From positions 1-64,000 of the forward strand of contig JAOAHS010000009.1 in NCBI GenBank assembly GCA_026415135.1: a stretch of 64,000 bases of DNA, written 5' to 3'. The translations under genes and the position numbers were made by a program. The stretch is from Calditerrivibrio sp. Lineage in GTDB: Bacteria > Chrysiogenota > Deferribacteres > Deferribacterales > Calditerrivibrionaceae. This document shows, one piece after another, positions 1-9,837 of this stretch (its first letter is position 1; each line of letters starts with the position of its first letter). The notes below the pieces were generated by a model. The model searched no databases, was not told where the DNA came from, and worked only from the letters and a program-made list of their open reading frames with translations.

Positions 1-431
1 TACTCTATCCTGCCGTTTTTATCGGTGATAATGATTTCCACCGTAGCATTTTCAAGAATCTGATGAAGAATAAGGGAATTTCTCTTCAAATCTAAATCAT
101 CCGTAATATCAGAAAAAATCATAAAATACTTATATTTAACCTTTTTCAGTAGAACAGAAAAAGTTCTTATTCCTCGATTTGTTTCTAATCTTTCTATCGT
201 TTTAAAATCTGACACTTTTTCCATGATTTTACCAATTAAAGGACAAGAACAAAAAGCTAAAGATGGATGTATTTTATCATGTAAATCTCTCATAGTCTTT
301 ATCTCATCTTTATCAAAACCAAACAAAGTATCAAAAGCTTCATTAATATACAACACTTCTAAACTATCATCGAAAACAACGATAGCTTTATCAAATAAAT
401 CCAACAGTTCATAACTATTTATTTTTTTCAT
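1..431 (-). CDS. Tandem-PAS signalling protein, C-terminal part outside the window
   Basis: This gene begins at the ATG at 431-429 and stays open to the window edge (143 complete codons visible), so only the N-terminal part is seen. Residues about 8-115 form a PAS domain: a YINEAF strand is followed by a DTLFGFDKDEI helix and a closing FSDITDD segment. A second PAS starts near residue 122 (ENATVEIIITDKNGRIEY). The ATG overlaps the stop of the upstream gene in an ATGA, so the two are probably translationally coupled. The remainder is most likely a histidine kinase or GGDEF output, but that is inference. It is the last visible gene of the signalling operon running leftward from 6540. Confidence 0.75.
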   Translation of the reverse strand, partial: MKKINSYELLDLFDKAIVVFDDSLEVLYINEAFDTLFGFDKDEIKTMRDLHDKIHPSLAFCSCPLIGKIMEKVSDFKTIERLETNRGIRTFSVLLKKVKYKYFMIFSDITDDLDLKRNSLILHQILENATVEIIITDKNGRIE

Positions 432-979
432 ACAACACTCTCCAATTGAGATCTTACACAGTCATTACATATAATATCCACAATGGAAGAAAGTGGAAAG
501 TAAAAGTATTTTACAGCTTCTTCAACATCGATCCATCTGTTCTTGTATAAAAACCTATTACATATAGAACATCTTGTAACCTTTAGATAAAACTCGTTAT
601 AAAAGTTCAGACATATTGGTTGAACAATTTTTTCAATTTTAACAATATAATGATCCAATCTTATCAAATTGTTTTCTAAAAGATATATCTTCATCTTCAT
701 AAATCTCTTTACTTCTGGGCTATCGCATCTGTAGTCCCTTATCACAGGTTTACCTGAAATTTTAGCTAAGTTTAAAAGGGATTCAAACCACATCCTGATA
801 TGATCTCCTGTAATAAAGTCAAAAATACTTTTTCCTAATACATTTTCCTTTAACACATGGAAATTGCCACAGTTTTCGTATACCATAAGGTCCCACCGGG
901 AACCCACTTCTATAATTTTCATGTCCCTATCCAAAACATAACTATTTTGGATCTCATTCAAACCATTCAAATCATCCAT
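428..979 (-). CDS. PAS-like protein with C-terminal four-cysteine zinc-ribbon motif
   Basis: A 183-residue soluble protein that I do not recognise as a named family. Residues about 10-115 resemble a PAS fold: a YVLDRDMKIIEVG opening, a LGKSIFDFITGD helix and an LDHYIVKIEKI closing strand. The C-terminal third carries two CxxC pairs (C137/C140 and C171/C174), arranged as a zinc ribbon or metal site. Further cysteines are C37 and C85. It lies 8 bp downstream of the CheB-CheR fusion and overlaps the next PAS gene by 4 bp, so it probably acts in the same signalling operon. The paired cysteines could be a structural zinc site or a redox switch. The sequence does not decide between them. Confidence 0.6.
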   Translation of the reverse strand: MDDLNGLNEIQNSYVLDRDMKIIEVGSRWDLMVYENCGNFHVLKENVLGKSIFDFITGDHIRMWFESLLNLAKISGKPVIRDYRCDSPEVKRFMKMKIYLLENNLIRLDHYIVKIEKIVQPICLNFYNEFYLKVTRCSICNRFLYKNRWIDVEEAVKYFYFPLSSIVDIICNDCVRSQLESVV

Positions 980-987
980 TCCAACCC

Positions 988-3873
988 CTATTTATTAGAC
1001 ATATCAGTAATCGTACCAACCACTCCGATAATTTTATTCCCATCATATACTGCATTACCAGTAGTTTTTACAACAATTTCCTCACCAGTATATTTTTTAA
1101 ATGGAACAACAAGATCATAAGCCACCCCTTCCCTTACACATCTTTTAAAAGCCTCCATAATATCGTCAGCCCTATCCCCATAGCATATCAGTGATCTTTC
1201 TATATATGTCATTGGGTCACTACCAAAATATCTTTTTTCTAATCCATGAATTGCATAAACCTCATCCGTCCAAAACATGGTATTATGAACAATATCGTAA
1301 TACCAGCCCCCTACCTTAGAAATCTTCTGGGTTGCTTTGATGATCTGATCCCTTATAGAGATGGATTCGTACAACTTTTTATACTGTGTAATATCAATAA
1401 ATGTAACAACAAGCCCATGATTTCTGGGAATATCAGCCAAAAAAGGCATTATTCTCATCAGAAAATAATTGTTAGAGCTTGTTTTCACCTCATACTCCTT
1501 TTGACCAAAATCGCTTAACGCTGTCTTAAAAAGTTGATAAGGATCAACATCCTCAATAAAATGAGATATATGGGTAATTGACCTACCCACATCCAGTTCT
1601 ATTACTTTAAATATTTCCCTGATTTTAGGAGAAAATTTTCTAATTTTTAGCTCCAAATCCAACATCAATATACCAATTGCAGAGGATGTAAGAAGGTTAT
1701 CCAGATCGTTTTGTAATTCCGTAAGTTCAAGTATCTTTGATTGTAGTTCGTTATTGACTGTATAGAGTTCTTCATTGGTTGACTGGAGCTCTTCATTTGT
1801 AGATTGTAATTCTTCATTACTTGCTAAAAGTTCTTCATTTGTTGCCTGTAGTTCTTCATTGGAAGTCTCAAGTTCCTCAATAGTTGCCTGAAGATTTTCT
1901 TTTGTTATTTGGAGTTCATTCTCAAGATCCTTAATCCTCTCCTCCACATGTGATGGTATCTCCAAACTGACCTGGTCATCGAAATGGACATCTTTATGAA
2001 CCATATCAAGATTCGATAAAACAATAAGACAGTATTGCTCCTTTTTATATCCAGTAAAAGGGAACATATCTATTAATACAGTCTTCTTTTTATTCTTTTT
2101 ATGGAGTATTTTACGATACTTCAGCCTTTTGTTCGATTTAAAACACTTTTTTACACCGTTTACTATTGGAATTGATAGATCCCTCGTAGTAATTTTTTCC
2201 AACTCAATGACAGGCTTTCCTTTGGGCATGGTAAAGTAGTTGGATAGATTCCCCTCCATATACATGACATCCATAGCACTATTAACAATAACTAAAGCAT
2301 CAAAATAGCCATTGCTAAGCTGGGATAATGTCATTTCAAGCAATTTTTCATTCTCTTCAGCAGTATAATATTTTAACCTATCCAGATTTGTTCCTATTCT
2401 TCTTGTACCATTCAGGGGAGATTTTTCGATATTATAGTCAATGGTTACCTTAGGAGCACCGAGAGATTCATATATCTTCAGTTTAGGATCCATAATATCA
2501 AATAATTCTGGGAGATCACCAATGGTTTCACTATTACCCAATAGAAGCACACCATGGGTTTTCAAGGAGAAGTGAAAGTTTCTTAAAACCTTTAACTGGG
2601 TCTCAGGCTTTAAATATATCAAAAGATTTCTACAACTAATAAAAGATATATTAGTAAAAGGTGGATCTTTTATGAGATTATGTTCTGCGAAAACTATAGA
2701 TTCCCTTACAGATCGTGTAATAACAAACTGATTACCTTGTTTTATAAAATATTTACTCAAATAGTTCACAGGCACATCTGCAGTAATACTCTCCGGATAA
2801 GCTCCCACGGCTGCAAACTGTAAAGCCCTTTTATCAATATCTGTGGCAAATATTTTAAGTTGCTTGATGATATTGAGCTTTTCCATAACCTCTTTAAAGA
2901 TTATTGCTATGGAGTAAGCCTCTTCTCCAGTGGAACAACCAGCTACCCACACCCTTATCTCTGCATCAGGTATACGGTTTAAAAGATCTGGAATTACATC
3001 CTGTTCCAATTTCAAGAAAACCTCTGTATCCCTAAAAAAACTCGTAACACCTATTAAAAACTCTTTGAAAAGTATTGCCACCTCAGAGGGGTTTTTATAC
3101 ATGTAATTAAGATAATCGGATATATCTTCTAACTTATTAATGGACATCCTTCTTTCAAGCCTTCTTGTAATGGTAGATGGCTTATAATAGGAAAAATCCA
3201 CTCCATGACTTGTTTTTATCAAAGAGAAAATTTTGTTTAATATCTCTTCATCAGTCACTACTCTGTCTTGATCCACTTTTATAAAATTCGTTGGATATTC
3301 AAGCATAGAAATAATCTGCTTTGGCATATCTGATGGTTTCATTATGAAATCCACCAATCCTGTGGAAATCGCAGCCTTTGGCATCCCATCAAATTTTGCA
3401 GTGGTTTCATCCTGAACAAATATTATACCGCCATGCTGTTTGATAGCTCTTATCCCCCTTACTCCATCACTACCTGTTCCGGACAAAATTATCGCTATAG
3501 CTTTTTCGCCTTGATCTTCAGCCAATGAACGTAAAAAAAGGTCTATGGGGAAATTAAGGCCACCTGAATAGTTTGGCTCGTTTAATACAAGCCTACCTTG
3601 ACTGATCGTTAGATTCTTTTTAGGAGGAATAAGATAGATATTTCCGGCCTCCACCAGCATACCATCTTCAGATTTATGTACAGGGATGTTGGTTTTTTTT
3701 GAAAGTATCTCCGCCATCATACTTTTATAGTCAGGAGAAAGATGCTGGATAATAATTATGCCGAAATTATTTTTTTCTGGCATATTTGTAACAAATTGCT
3801 CAATAGCCTCTAATCCACCAGCTGAAGCACCAATTGCAATATAATAATCTGGCATCTTAATATCTTTGTTCAT
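988..3873 (-). CDS. CheB-CheR-PAS fusion (methylesterase/methyltransferase-type sensor)
   Basis: A 961-residue fusion. Residues about 8-190 are a CheB methylesterase domain with the serine in IGASAGG (S17), histidine in IIQHLSP (H44) and aspartate in SGTGSDG (D136), so the catalytic triad looks complete. There is no receiver domain in front. Residues about 210-480 are CheR, with a short N-terminal helical part and a SAM-binding region ([12 protein letters not shown], then SCRNLLIYL). Residues about 650-720 form a highly repetitive coiled coil built from EELQ/TNEE units, followed by two PAS domains. Such fusions are usually sensory or phase-variation-like regulators rather than classical chemotaxis enzymes, and no other che gene is in this window. 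It lies between a PAS kinase (20 bp upstream) and a PAS/zinc protein. Confidence 0.92.
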   Translation of the reverse strand: MNKDIKMPDYYIAIGASAGGLEAIEQFVTNMPEKNNFGIIIIQHLSPDYKSMMAEILSKKTNIPVHKSEDGMLVEAGNIYLIPPKKNLTISQGRLVLNEPNYSGGLNFPIDLFLRSLAEDQGEKAIAIILSGTGSDGVRGIRAIKQHGGIIFVQDETTAKFDGMPKAAISTGLVDFIMKPSDMPKQIISMLEYPTNFIKVDQDRVVTDEEILNKIFSLIKTSHGVDFSYYKPSTITRRLERRMSINKLEDISDYLNYMYKNPSEVAILFKEFLIGVTSFFRDTEVFLKLEQDVIPDLLNRIPDAEIRVWVAGCSTGEEAYSIAIIFKEVMEKLNIIKQLKIFATDIDKRALQFAAVGAYPESITADVPVNYLSKYFIKQGNQFVITRSVRESIVFAEHNLIKDPPFTNISFISCRNLLIYLKPETQLKVLRNFHFSLKTHGVLLLGNSETIGDLPELFDIMDPKLKIYESLGAPKVTIDYNIEKSPLNGTRRIGTNLDRLKYYTAEENEKLLEMTLSQLSNGYFDALVIVNSAMDVMYMEGNLSNYFTMPKGKPVIELEKITTRDLSIPIVNGVKKCFKSNKRLKYRKILHKKNKKKTVLIDMFPFTGYKKEQYCLIVLSNLDMVHKDVHFDDQVSLEIPSHVEERIKDLENELQITKENLQATIEELETSNEELQATNEELLASNEELQSTNEELQSTNEELYTVNNELQSKILELTELQNDLDNLLTSSAIGILMLDLELKIRKFSPKIREIFKVIELDVGRSITHISHFIEDVDPYQLFKTALSDFGQKEYEVKTSSNNYFLMRIMPFLADIPRNHGLVVTFIDITQYKKLYESISIRDQIIKATQKISKVGGWYYDIVHNTMFWTDEVYAIHGLEKRYFGSDPMTYIERSLICYGDRADDIMEAFKRCVREGVAYDLVVPFKKYTGEEIVVKTTGNAVYDGNKIIGVVGTITDMSNK

Positions 3874-3892
3874 TCCATCACCCCATCAAACA

Positions 3893-5485
3893 TTATTCTA
3901 CTATTGGCAAATACAATTCCACAATAGTCCCTTCATTGACCTTTGACTCCAGTTCCACAAAACCACCATGCTGTTCCATAATCCCCAATACCTCAGACAA
4001 ACCCAGTCCAGGAGATGTATGCATAAATTTTGTAGTAAAAAACGGCTCAAAAACATTAGGTTTTATATGATCTGGTATTCCGACACCTGTATCTTCAATC
4101 TGTATAACAGCAAATTTTCCACAGATATCATTCCTTTGAATATCTTTTACAAATAATCTTACATAGATATCTCCTCCAGTAGGCATAGCCTCCTTTGCAT
4201 TCTTTATGACATTAAAGATAGCCTGACTTATCATATCCAAATCAGCTTTGACATAATAGTTTATGTCAGGATCAGTCTCCATGATAAGTTTTATGTTGTC
4301 AGTTAGAATATGCTTTGAGTAACCGAGTGCAATATTCAAAAGAGGCATTAAATTAACTTTTTTAGGTGTCATAATTGCATTTCTACTAAACTTCATTATA
4401 GAATTTATAATATTAGTAGCTCTCAATACAGATTTTTGAATTATCTGGAGCTTTTCCAGATACTCCGGTTTATCTTTGAGATTGTTCGAGAGCTCTTGAG
4501 CTATGATGAGAATCGGTGTATTTATATTATTCAAGTGATGTGCTATACCTCCAGAGATGTTTATCAGCGACTTGGCTTTCGCTATACTTTTTTCTTTTTC
4601 CTGCAACAAGATCTTCTCTGTAACATCATTTTTTATAGCAACATAATAAATAATATTCCCCCTTTCATCAAGAATTGGGGTTATCTTTGCTTCTTCAGTA
4701 AACAGTTCCCCGTTTTTTTTACGATTTATAAAACTCCCTTCCCAAGTCATTTTTTTACTTAAAGTAGCCCAGAGGGATTTATAAGTATCCAAAGGTGTTT
4801 TACCTGATTTTATAAAACCAGGATTTCGGCCGATAATCTCATGTTTCGAGTAACCTGTAACATTGCAATAAAAATCATTAACAAAGATTACATTATTGTT
4901 CCTATCAGTTATTACAATGGAAACCGGAGCAAGGTCTATGATCTTCATATAAGTATCGATCTTTCTTTGTGACTCTTTTATTTCACTAATATCGGTAACT
5001 ATAATATTCAAATTATTGCTATATTTATCTCTTTTTCCAGTCACAAGACAACTAAGATAGCCTTTGCCTCTAATAAAACGCAACTCCATGTTCTTACCTT
5101 CAGGTTGGGTATAAAAATCTTTATAATTAGCCAAAAAATACCTGTGATCATTACTATGAACAAAATCTATCAACGATTTCCCCTTGATGTCATTACCCAC
5201 AATTTTTAACATTGTGGAAAAGGTCTGATTATAACTTAATATAATCCCCACTTCATTCAATGTTAGATAACCCACTGGAGCGGAGTTATAAAGATCATAA
5301 TACTTATTTTTTAGTTCTTCGAGCTCAAGATTAGCCCTTCTTATCTCCTCATTCTGGATCTCCAGCTCCCTTTGATGCACTAACAACTCATAAATGATTG
5401 ATAACTTATCTTTATGCTCCAAGTTGAGTTCAGATAGATTTATAGAGTCAACTAATTCTTCTGCTTTCTTTCTCAAGTCACTCAT
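3893..5485 (-). CDS. PAS-PAS sensor histidine kinase, soluble
   Basis: A 530-residue kinase with no membrane segment. A coiled N-terminus (to about 65) leads into two PAS domains (about 66-170 and 180-292). The second has a typical NVTGYSKHEIIGRNPGFIKSG helix. The dimerisation helix carries SGGIAHHLNN, where the phosphoacceptor is probably H316. In most relatives the next residue is aspartate (HDFNN), whereas here it is histidine. The ATPase domain follows with an N-box (NVIKNAKEAM), a G1 box (IEDTGVGIPD) and a G2 box (SPGLGLSEVLGI). It sits between an EAL gene and the CheB-CheR fusion in one leftward operon. No cognate receiver is attached, so it signals to a separate response regulator. Confidence 0.88.
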   Translation of the reverse strand: MSDLRKKAEELVDSINLSELNLEHKDKLSIIYELLVHQRELEIQNEEIRRANLELEELKNKYYDLYNSAPVGYLTLNEVGIILSYNQTFSTMLKIVGNDIKGKSLIDFVHSNDHRYFLANYKDFYTQPEGKNMELRFIRGKGYLSCLVTGKRDKYSNNLNIIVTDISEIKESQRKIDTYMKIIDLAPVSIVITDRNNNVIFVNDFYCNVTGYSKHEIIGRNPGFIKSGKTPLDTYKSLWATLSKKMTWEGSFINRKKNGELFTEEAKITPILDERGNIIYYVAIKNDVTEKILLQEKEKSIAKAKSLINISGGIAHHLNNINTPILIIAQELSNNLKDKPEYLEKLQIIQKSVLRATNIINSIMKFSRNAIMTPKKVNLMPLLNIALGYSKHILTDNIKLIMETDPDINYYVKADLDMISQAIFNVIKNAKEAMPTGGDIYVRLFVKDIQRNDICGKFAVIQIEDTGVGIPDHIKPNVFEPFFTTKFMHTSPGLGLSEVLGIMEQHGGFVELESKVNEGTIVELYLPIVE

Positions 5486-5511
5486 AAAAACCTCCGCATC
5501 AAAAAAAAGAT

Positions 5512-6540
5512 TTAAGGTGCAGGTTTACCTAAAAAATACCCTTGAGCCAGATCGATATTCAAATCTCTTATGACTTTAAGTTCATCTTCAGATTCTATAC
5601 CTTCAGCAAGAGTCAATGCTTTTATCTCATGGGATATTAACACTAAAGAGTTAACGATAGCCTTCTTTGCTGTATCGAGATGAATGTTTCTGATAAGCTC
5701 CATATCGATCTTTATAATATCTGGTTTTAACTTAGCTAACATATTCAAAGACGAATAACCGGAACCCACATCATCCAGTGCCACCCTAAACCCCATCCCT
5801 TTATAAAAATCAAATATGCTCTTTAAATGTTCAATATTTTCTACTCTTTCACTTTCCACCACTTCAAAAACAATCTTTTCAAAATTATAACCCAGATTAA
5901 CTGCTGCTTCAATTGTATCTTTTAAACAATATTCAGGATTATAGATGGAAGTCGGTGTGAAATTTATAAAAATATTAGCATCCAACCCTTTTGATTTAGC
6001 ATTCTTTAGGGCACTGATACGACAGAGCCTATCAAGGTTAAAAATCAGCTCTGTTTTTCTTGCGGATTCAAACATAATATTTGGTGGCATGATACTACCA
6101 TCGATCTTTCTCCCCCTTGACAAACACTCATAAGCATAAACTGTATTAGATCTAATATCAAATATAGGTTGAAAATAAGTAACAATAGATTGATTATCTA
6201 AAATCGAGATAAGATCTTTTGAATAACATAGATTTATCCAATAACTAAAAGATTTTGCCTTTCTATAGGAACTAAAAATGGGTGTTTCATGGGGCTCTAA
6301 AACAAGTGCAGATATATTTTCCAACTCCATCTGGTTGAAGATCTTTGAAGTAGCAATATTATCTATAAATTCGCTAAATATACCCATAAGTTCTACGTAT
6401 TCACCATAATGAACAATCTGAAACTGACCTGAAAAATTATCATAAAACTTTTTTAACATATAATCATGATTGGCAAAAACAAGTATCTTAACTACACCCT
6501 CAGGCAGATCTGGTGTTTTTGTACACTTATCACAACCCAT
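5512..6540 (-). CDS. EAL-domain c-di-GMP phosphodiesterase
   Basis: A 342-residue protein with an uncharacterised N-terminal region (about 1-95) that begins with three cysteines (MGCDKC..C) and then an EAL domain (about 100-340). The signature motif reads ECL instead of EAL but keeps the metal-binding glutamate. Other catalytic positions are present: NFTPTSI, EVVESE, DDVGSG, DIIKID, AEGIES and QGYFLGKPAP. Activity is therefore likely. It is the first gene of the leftward signalling operon, with a GGGG Shine-Dalgarno just before the ATG. The N-terminal region resembles the small sensory part found in several stand-alone EAL proteins, but I cannot name it. Confidence 0.85.
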   Translation of the reverse strand: MGCDKCTKTPDLPEGVVKILVFANHDYMLKKFYDNFSGQFQIVHYGEYVELMGIFSEFIDNIATSKIFNQMELENISALVLEPHETPIFSSYRKAKSFSYWINLCYSKDLISILDNQSIVTYFQPIFDIRSNTVYAYECLSRGRKIDGSIMPPNIMFESARKTELIFNLDRLCRISALKNAKSKGLDANIFINFTPTSIYNPEYCLKDTIEAAVNLGYNFEKIVFEVVESERVENIEHLKSIFDFYKGMGFRVALDDVGSGYSSLNMLAKLKPDIIKIDMELIRNIHLDTAKKAIVNSLVLISHEIKALTLAEGIESEDELKVIRDLNIDLAQGYFLGKPAP

Positions 6541-6571
6541 ATAAACCCCGTTTTTTATATGTTTAATATTT

Positions 6572-6580
6572 ATTATATCA
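6572..6580 (-). promoter_or_regulatory. Extended -10 promoter of the EAL/PAS/CheBR operon
   Basis: On the minus strand the sequence reads TGATATAAT, an extended -10 element (TGn plus the TATAAT consensus), 31 nt before the ATG of the EAL gene. No good -35 is visible, which is usual for extended -10 promoters. The 76-bp gap after the DUF454 gene indicates a separate transcription unit. Confidence 0.5.
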
Positions 6581-6616
6581 CATAAATAATAAAATTAAAA
6601 TAGGGTCATGTAAATT

Positions 6617-6970
6617 TCATTTTTTAAGGATATACAAAGTTATCAATACACCAATTAGTATTAAAAGGATTAACACCGGGATATACCTAAAAGTAAAAAA
6701 GATCGATACCGATAAACTTAACCACAATAAAACAACAATTTTTATCTTAGTAGTTCTATTTAAGCCTCTATTAAGTCTTATGTACCCTCCCCATACAGGA
6801 TGAGATACCAACCAACTATGCAACTTTTTAGAACTTCGAGAAAAACAGAAAACAGCAACCAATAAAAAAGGGACTGTAGGCATAATTGGTAAAAAGGCAC
6901 CTATTATACCTAAAAAGAGTGATACAAAACCAACAGTTAAATATAAAAGTCTTTTAACATCAAAAATCAT
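6617..6970 (-). CDS. DUF454/YbaN family inner-membrane protein
   Basis: A 117-residue integral membrane protein. The N-terminal part has the family pattern: one helix (about 6-28), an IMPTVPFLLVAVFCFSRSS segment and the SWLVSHPVWGGYIR motif, followed by two closely spaced helices at the C-terminus (about 76-115). YbaN proteins have no established biochemical role. The ATG follows the stop of the GGDEF-EAL gene with no gap (TAGATG), so it is translated from the same message. Nothing in it suggests direct participation in c-di-GMP signalling. Confidence 0.8.
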   Translation of the reverse strand: MIFDVKRLLYLTVGFVSLFLGIIGAFLPIMPTVPFLLVAVFCFSRSSKKLHSWLVSHPVWGGYIRLNRGLNRTTKIKIVVLLWLSLSVSIFFTFRYIPVLILLILIGVLITLYILKK

Positions 6971-9487
6971 CTACTTAGGTAAATGGGGCTGTGGTTTTCC
7001 TATATAGTACCCTTGAGAATATGTTATACTAAGTTTTTTCATTTCATTTAATAGTTCTTCATTTTCCACATACTCTGCGATGGTTTTTATATCAAACTCC
7101 TTAGCAATCATACCAAGTGTCTTAACCAAAACATAATCCTTACTATCTTTCAAAATATTTCTTACAAACTCACCCTCTATCTTGATAAAATCTACAGGAA
7201 ATCTTCTCAGATACTGGAAAGAACAAAATCCAGAACCAAAATCGTCTATGGCAAACTTAAAACCTTCCACCCTTAAATTTGCAATAAACCTTTCCAACAA
7301 AGATAGATTTTTTATCGTTTCTCTCTCAGTAATTTCAAAAACCACCTTTGACCTATCAAAATCATACTCTCCAGTAATCCTTAAAACCTCAGGGATAAAT
7401 TCGCTCATAACAAGGGATCGTGGTGAAAGATTTACAAAAATAAGACCCTTAAAGTTTGATTTCTTCACTTCTATGATAGCGTTTTCCAGAAGAATAATAT
7501 CAAGCCTGGATATTAAATGAATCTTCTCAGCAATCTCGATAAACTCATAGGCATTCATTGTCCCTTCTGGAGTCTCTATCCTACTTAACACCTCACAACA
7601 CTCTATTTCACCATTGCTATTTCTCATAATAGGCTGAAAATATGGTATAATCCTTTTTTCATTCACAGCTTTGGTGACTATAATAGTTTTTTCCGTAATA
7701 GCTTTTAATACCTCCACCACTTCATTTTGGGTGGGAAGCATGATCCTATTTTTACCTTCATCTTTAGCTTTTTTAAGGATATTATCTGCAAATATAAAAA
7801 GATCTTTAGCGTTATCAGCATGATCAGGATATATCGATATACCCGCTGAAATAGTTACTTTGATATCCTTACCATCGTTTGATTTAAAAGTATGGGCACC
7901 TATGGTCTCCTGAATCCTCTTGCCAACTGTAAAAGCCTGTTCTTCACCGGCTTCTGGCAATATTGCCACAAACTGATCCCCACTATACCTTGCCAATATA
8001 TCACCCTTCCTCAAACATTGCCTTATGATAATTGCAATTTCAGAGATTATATAATCACCAACAGCATGAGAATAAGAATCGTTTATATACTTAAAATTAT
8101 CTATATCTACCAATAGAATAGAAAATTTATAATTATTCCTCGATGCTCTACCCACTTCATACCCTAATACCTCCCAAAAGACCCTTTGATTGAAGAGATT
8201 GGTAAGTGGGTCCCTTGTTGTGTAATATTCCAGCTGTTTAGTATACTTGGACATAGCCTTTACTGAACCCACAACATTCATAAGCGTAGCTAAAATACCT
8301 TCTATAACCAAACCATTAATGTTATCAGAAGCAAGTTCAGAATGCACCCCTATACCCACCACACCACCTATCTTTGGTGCATCCAATATGAGGGATTTTG
8401 TCTGTATAGCTATATCCTCCTCAGTCAATTCTTTTAGATAATCATTTGTATTGGCTATGTTGTGCTCCATGCGAAGATCTGTAACATCACTAAAGAAAGT
8501 GGTATTTGACTTAATCTTTTTAACAATAAACTTTTCTGTTATCTCAATAGTTTTAAGAGAAGGTTTTTTAAGCCAGAAAATCTCCAAAGACAAAACCTCA
8601 TTATCAACTTTAAACAGAGAAAAAATGGCATAGGTCTCCATCAATCTGTTTACTTCTAACAACATATTTTTAACGTTTTCCTTCCAATCCTTTATAACTT
8701 CTGAGGTAATAATAAACTTTTCCAGAATCTTAATCTCAAATTCGAGTATATCTTTGTCCACAGCAATAGATTTTATCTTTTGGCTCAGATTATGAATATT
8801 TTCAACTACATTATTAAACTCTTCAAATCCAAAATCAATAGGCTCTAAAGAGATCACTTTAAGATCTTTGACTGAACTAATATTGTTTACTATATTACTT
8901 AACCTATCAAACTTATTTTTAAGCTTCTTTGAAATATATCTGGATAAAAAGAATGCAAAGATTAAAGGAATAGGGGACAGCAGTAAAAAATAAAAGAACA
9001 TCTTTCTATTGTAATCGTTGAAAAATGGCTTTAGATCATAGTTTATTGTAAGTATAGCCAATATATCTCCCAGGTTTTCTTTCTTATGACATTTCATACA
9101 GCTTTCTGTTAATCTTATTGGATAGGCATACACTATTGAATCTTTATTCCTTTTAAACACCTTATTCTTAGTCTCAAAAGCTATTCTCGCCTCTTCAGAT
9201 TCTTCAAAGTATTCAAATTTTACTCCATTTCTTTTTGTACCAAAAATTTCGATAACATAAGGGTAATTAAATCGACTACCATCAAACTCTTTTGCAAATC
9301 TCTTTAGTTCCCCTTGTTTGAAATCTTTGTTCATTAACTCGATTATAGACCTGTTTAGATTTGAGGATATGATTTCTGAAGTTGTTAAAAAATGTTTTGT
9401 AGCTAAATTATAACAGATTAAAAGAGATAAACCTGCAGCAATAGTAAAACCCGCAAAGGATATGAAAAATGTTCCAAACCAGACCAA
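6971..9487 (-). CDS. Membrane GGDEF-EAL protein with periplasmic CxxCH haem-motif sensor domain
   Basis: An 838-residue protein. A first membrane helix (about 5-27) and a second (about 163-183) enclose a periplasmic DUF3365/Tll0287-like domain carrying CMKCH (residues 130-134), a c-type haem attachment motif. A linker of about 230 residues follows. The GGDEF domain (about 425-585) reads SGDQF instead of GGDEF, so cyclase activity is doubtful. The EAL domain (about 600-835) keeps all key residues: EVL, NLSPRSL, EITERE, DDFGSG, IKIEGE, AEYVE and QGYYIGKPQP. It is therefore probably a haem- or redox-controlled phosphodiesterase whose GGDEF part may bind GTP as a regulator. The start is a TTG at 9487. 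No good ribosome site precedes it, but the upstream stop is in frame and the next ATG would remove the first membrane helix. Confidence 0.85.
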   Translation of the reverse strand: MVWFGTFFISFAGFTIAAGLSLLICYNLATKHFLTTSEIISSNLNRSIIELMNKDFKQGELKRFAKEFDGSRFNYPYVIEIFGTKRNGVKFEYFEESEEARIAFETKNKVFKRNKDSIVYAYPIRLTESCMKCHKKENLGDILAILTINYDLKPFFNDYNRKMFFYFLLLSPIPLIFAFFLSRYISKKLKNKFDRLSNIVNNISSVKDLKVISLEPIDFGFEEFNNVVENIHNLSQKIKSIAVDKDILEFEIKILEKFIITSEVIKDWKENVKNMLLEVNRLMETYAIFSLFKVDNEVLSLEIFWLKKPSLKTIEITEKFIVKKIKSNTTFFSDVTDLRMEHNIANTNDYLKELTEEDIAIQTKSLILDAPKIGGVVGIGVHSELASDNINGLVIEGILATLMNVVGSVKAMSKYTKQLEYYTTRDPLTNLFNQRVFWEVLGYEVGRASRNNYKFSILLVDIDNFKYINDSYSHAVGDYIISEIAIIIRQCLRKGDILARYSGDQFVAILPEAGEEQAFTVGKRIQETIGAHTFKSNDGKDIKVTISAGISIYPDHADNAKDLFIFADNILKKAKDEGKNRIMLPTQNEVVEVLKAITEKTIIVTKAVNEKRIIPYFQPIMRNSNGEIECCEVLSRIETPEGTMNAYEFIEIAEKIHLISRLDIILLENAIIEVKKSNFKGLIFVNLSPRSLVMSEFIPEVLRITGEYDFDRSKVVFEITERETIKNLSLLERFIANLRVEGFKFAIDDFGSGFCSFQYLRRFPVDFIKIEGEFVRNILKDSKDYVLVKTLGMIAKEFDIKTIAEYVENEELLNEMKKLSITYSQGYYIGKPQPHLPK

Positions 9488-9526
9488 AAAATTTATAGAT
9501 TTGAAACTTTTAAATTTTATCGTATG

Positions 9527-9829
9527 TTACCTCATTCTAATATCAAAAAGATCTATCAAATGCATTGTCTTTAAACTTTTATATAATTCATTAGAGCCAA
9601 CTCGTATACGAACTTTAACTTTATCATGGTTTATCAACTTCATAAAAAAACCAAGTAACGATGACATGATTGTCTTGGAGTCTTCAAAGTCCACCACAAT
9701 ATCTATAGCACCATTACCAATCAATTCATTAATTGAGTCCCTAATTCTCGCATAATCTTCAATAGTTGATACATCCCCCTTTATACTTATAACATTATTA
9801 CTACTAACAGTTATCTTCACAGGTTCCAT
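9527..9829 (-). CDS. STAS-like (anti-sigma-factor-antagonist-like) small protein
   Basis: A 100-residue protein from the ATG at 9829. A TTG four codons upstream (9841) would make the protein start MRCSM, but those bases are the Shine-Dalgarno (GAGGTG) overlapping the stop of nfo, so 9829 is preferred. The sequence alternates strands and helices, with a STAS-like core: IDIVVDF, then DSKTIMSSLLGFFMKL, where STAS proteins have the DSSGL phosphorylation loop. Serine and threonine near that site could accept phosphate. No kinase or phosphatase of the SpoIIAB/SpoIIE type is nearby. It lies between nfo and the GGDEF-EAL gene in a leftward operon. Confidence 0.55.
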   Translation of the reverse strand: MEPVKITVSSNNVISIKGDVSTIEDYARIRDSINELIGNGAIDIVVDFEDSKTIMSSLLGFFMKLINHDKVKVRIRVGSNELYKSLKTMHLIDLFDIRMR

Positions 9830-9837
9830 ACTACACC

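Noticed and set aside
857-1120. Plus-strand open frame opposite the PAS/zinc and CheB-CheR genes
   Set aside because: It lies wholly antisense to two well-supported coding regions, with no ribosome site and no domain signature.
988-3873. A chemotaxis gene cluster
   Set aside because: Only the CheB-CheR fusion is present; no cheA, cheW, cheY or receptor lies nearby.
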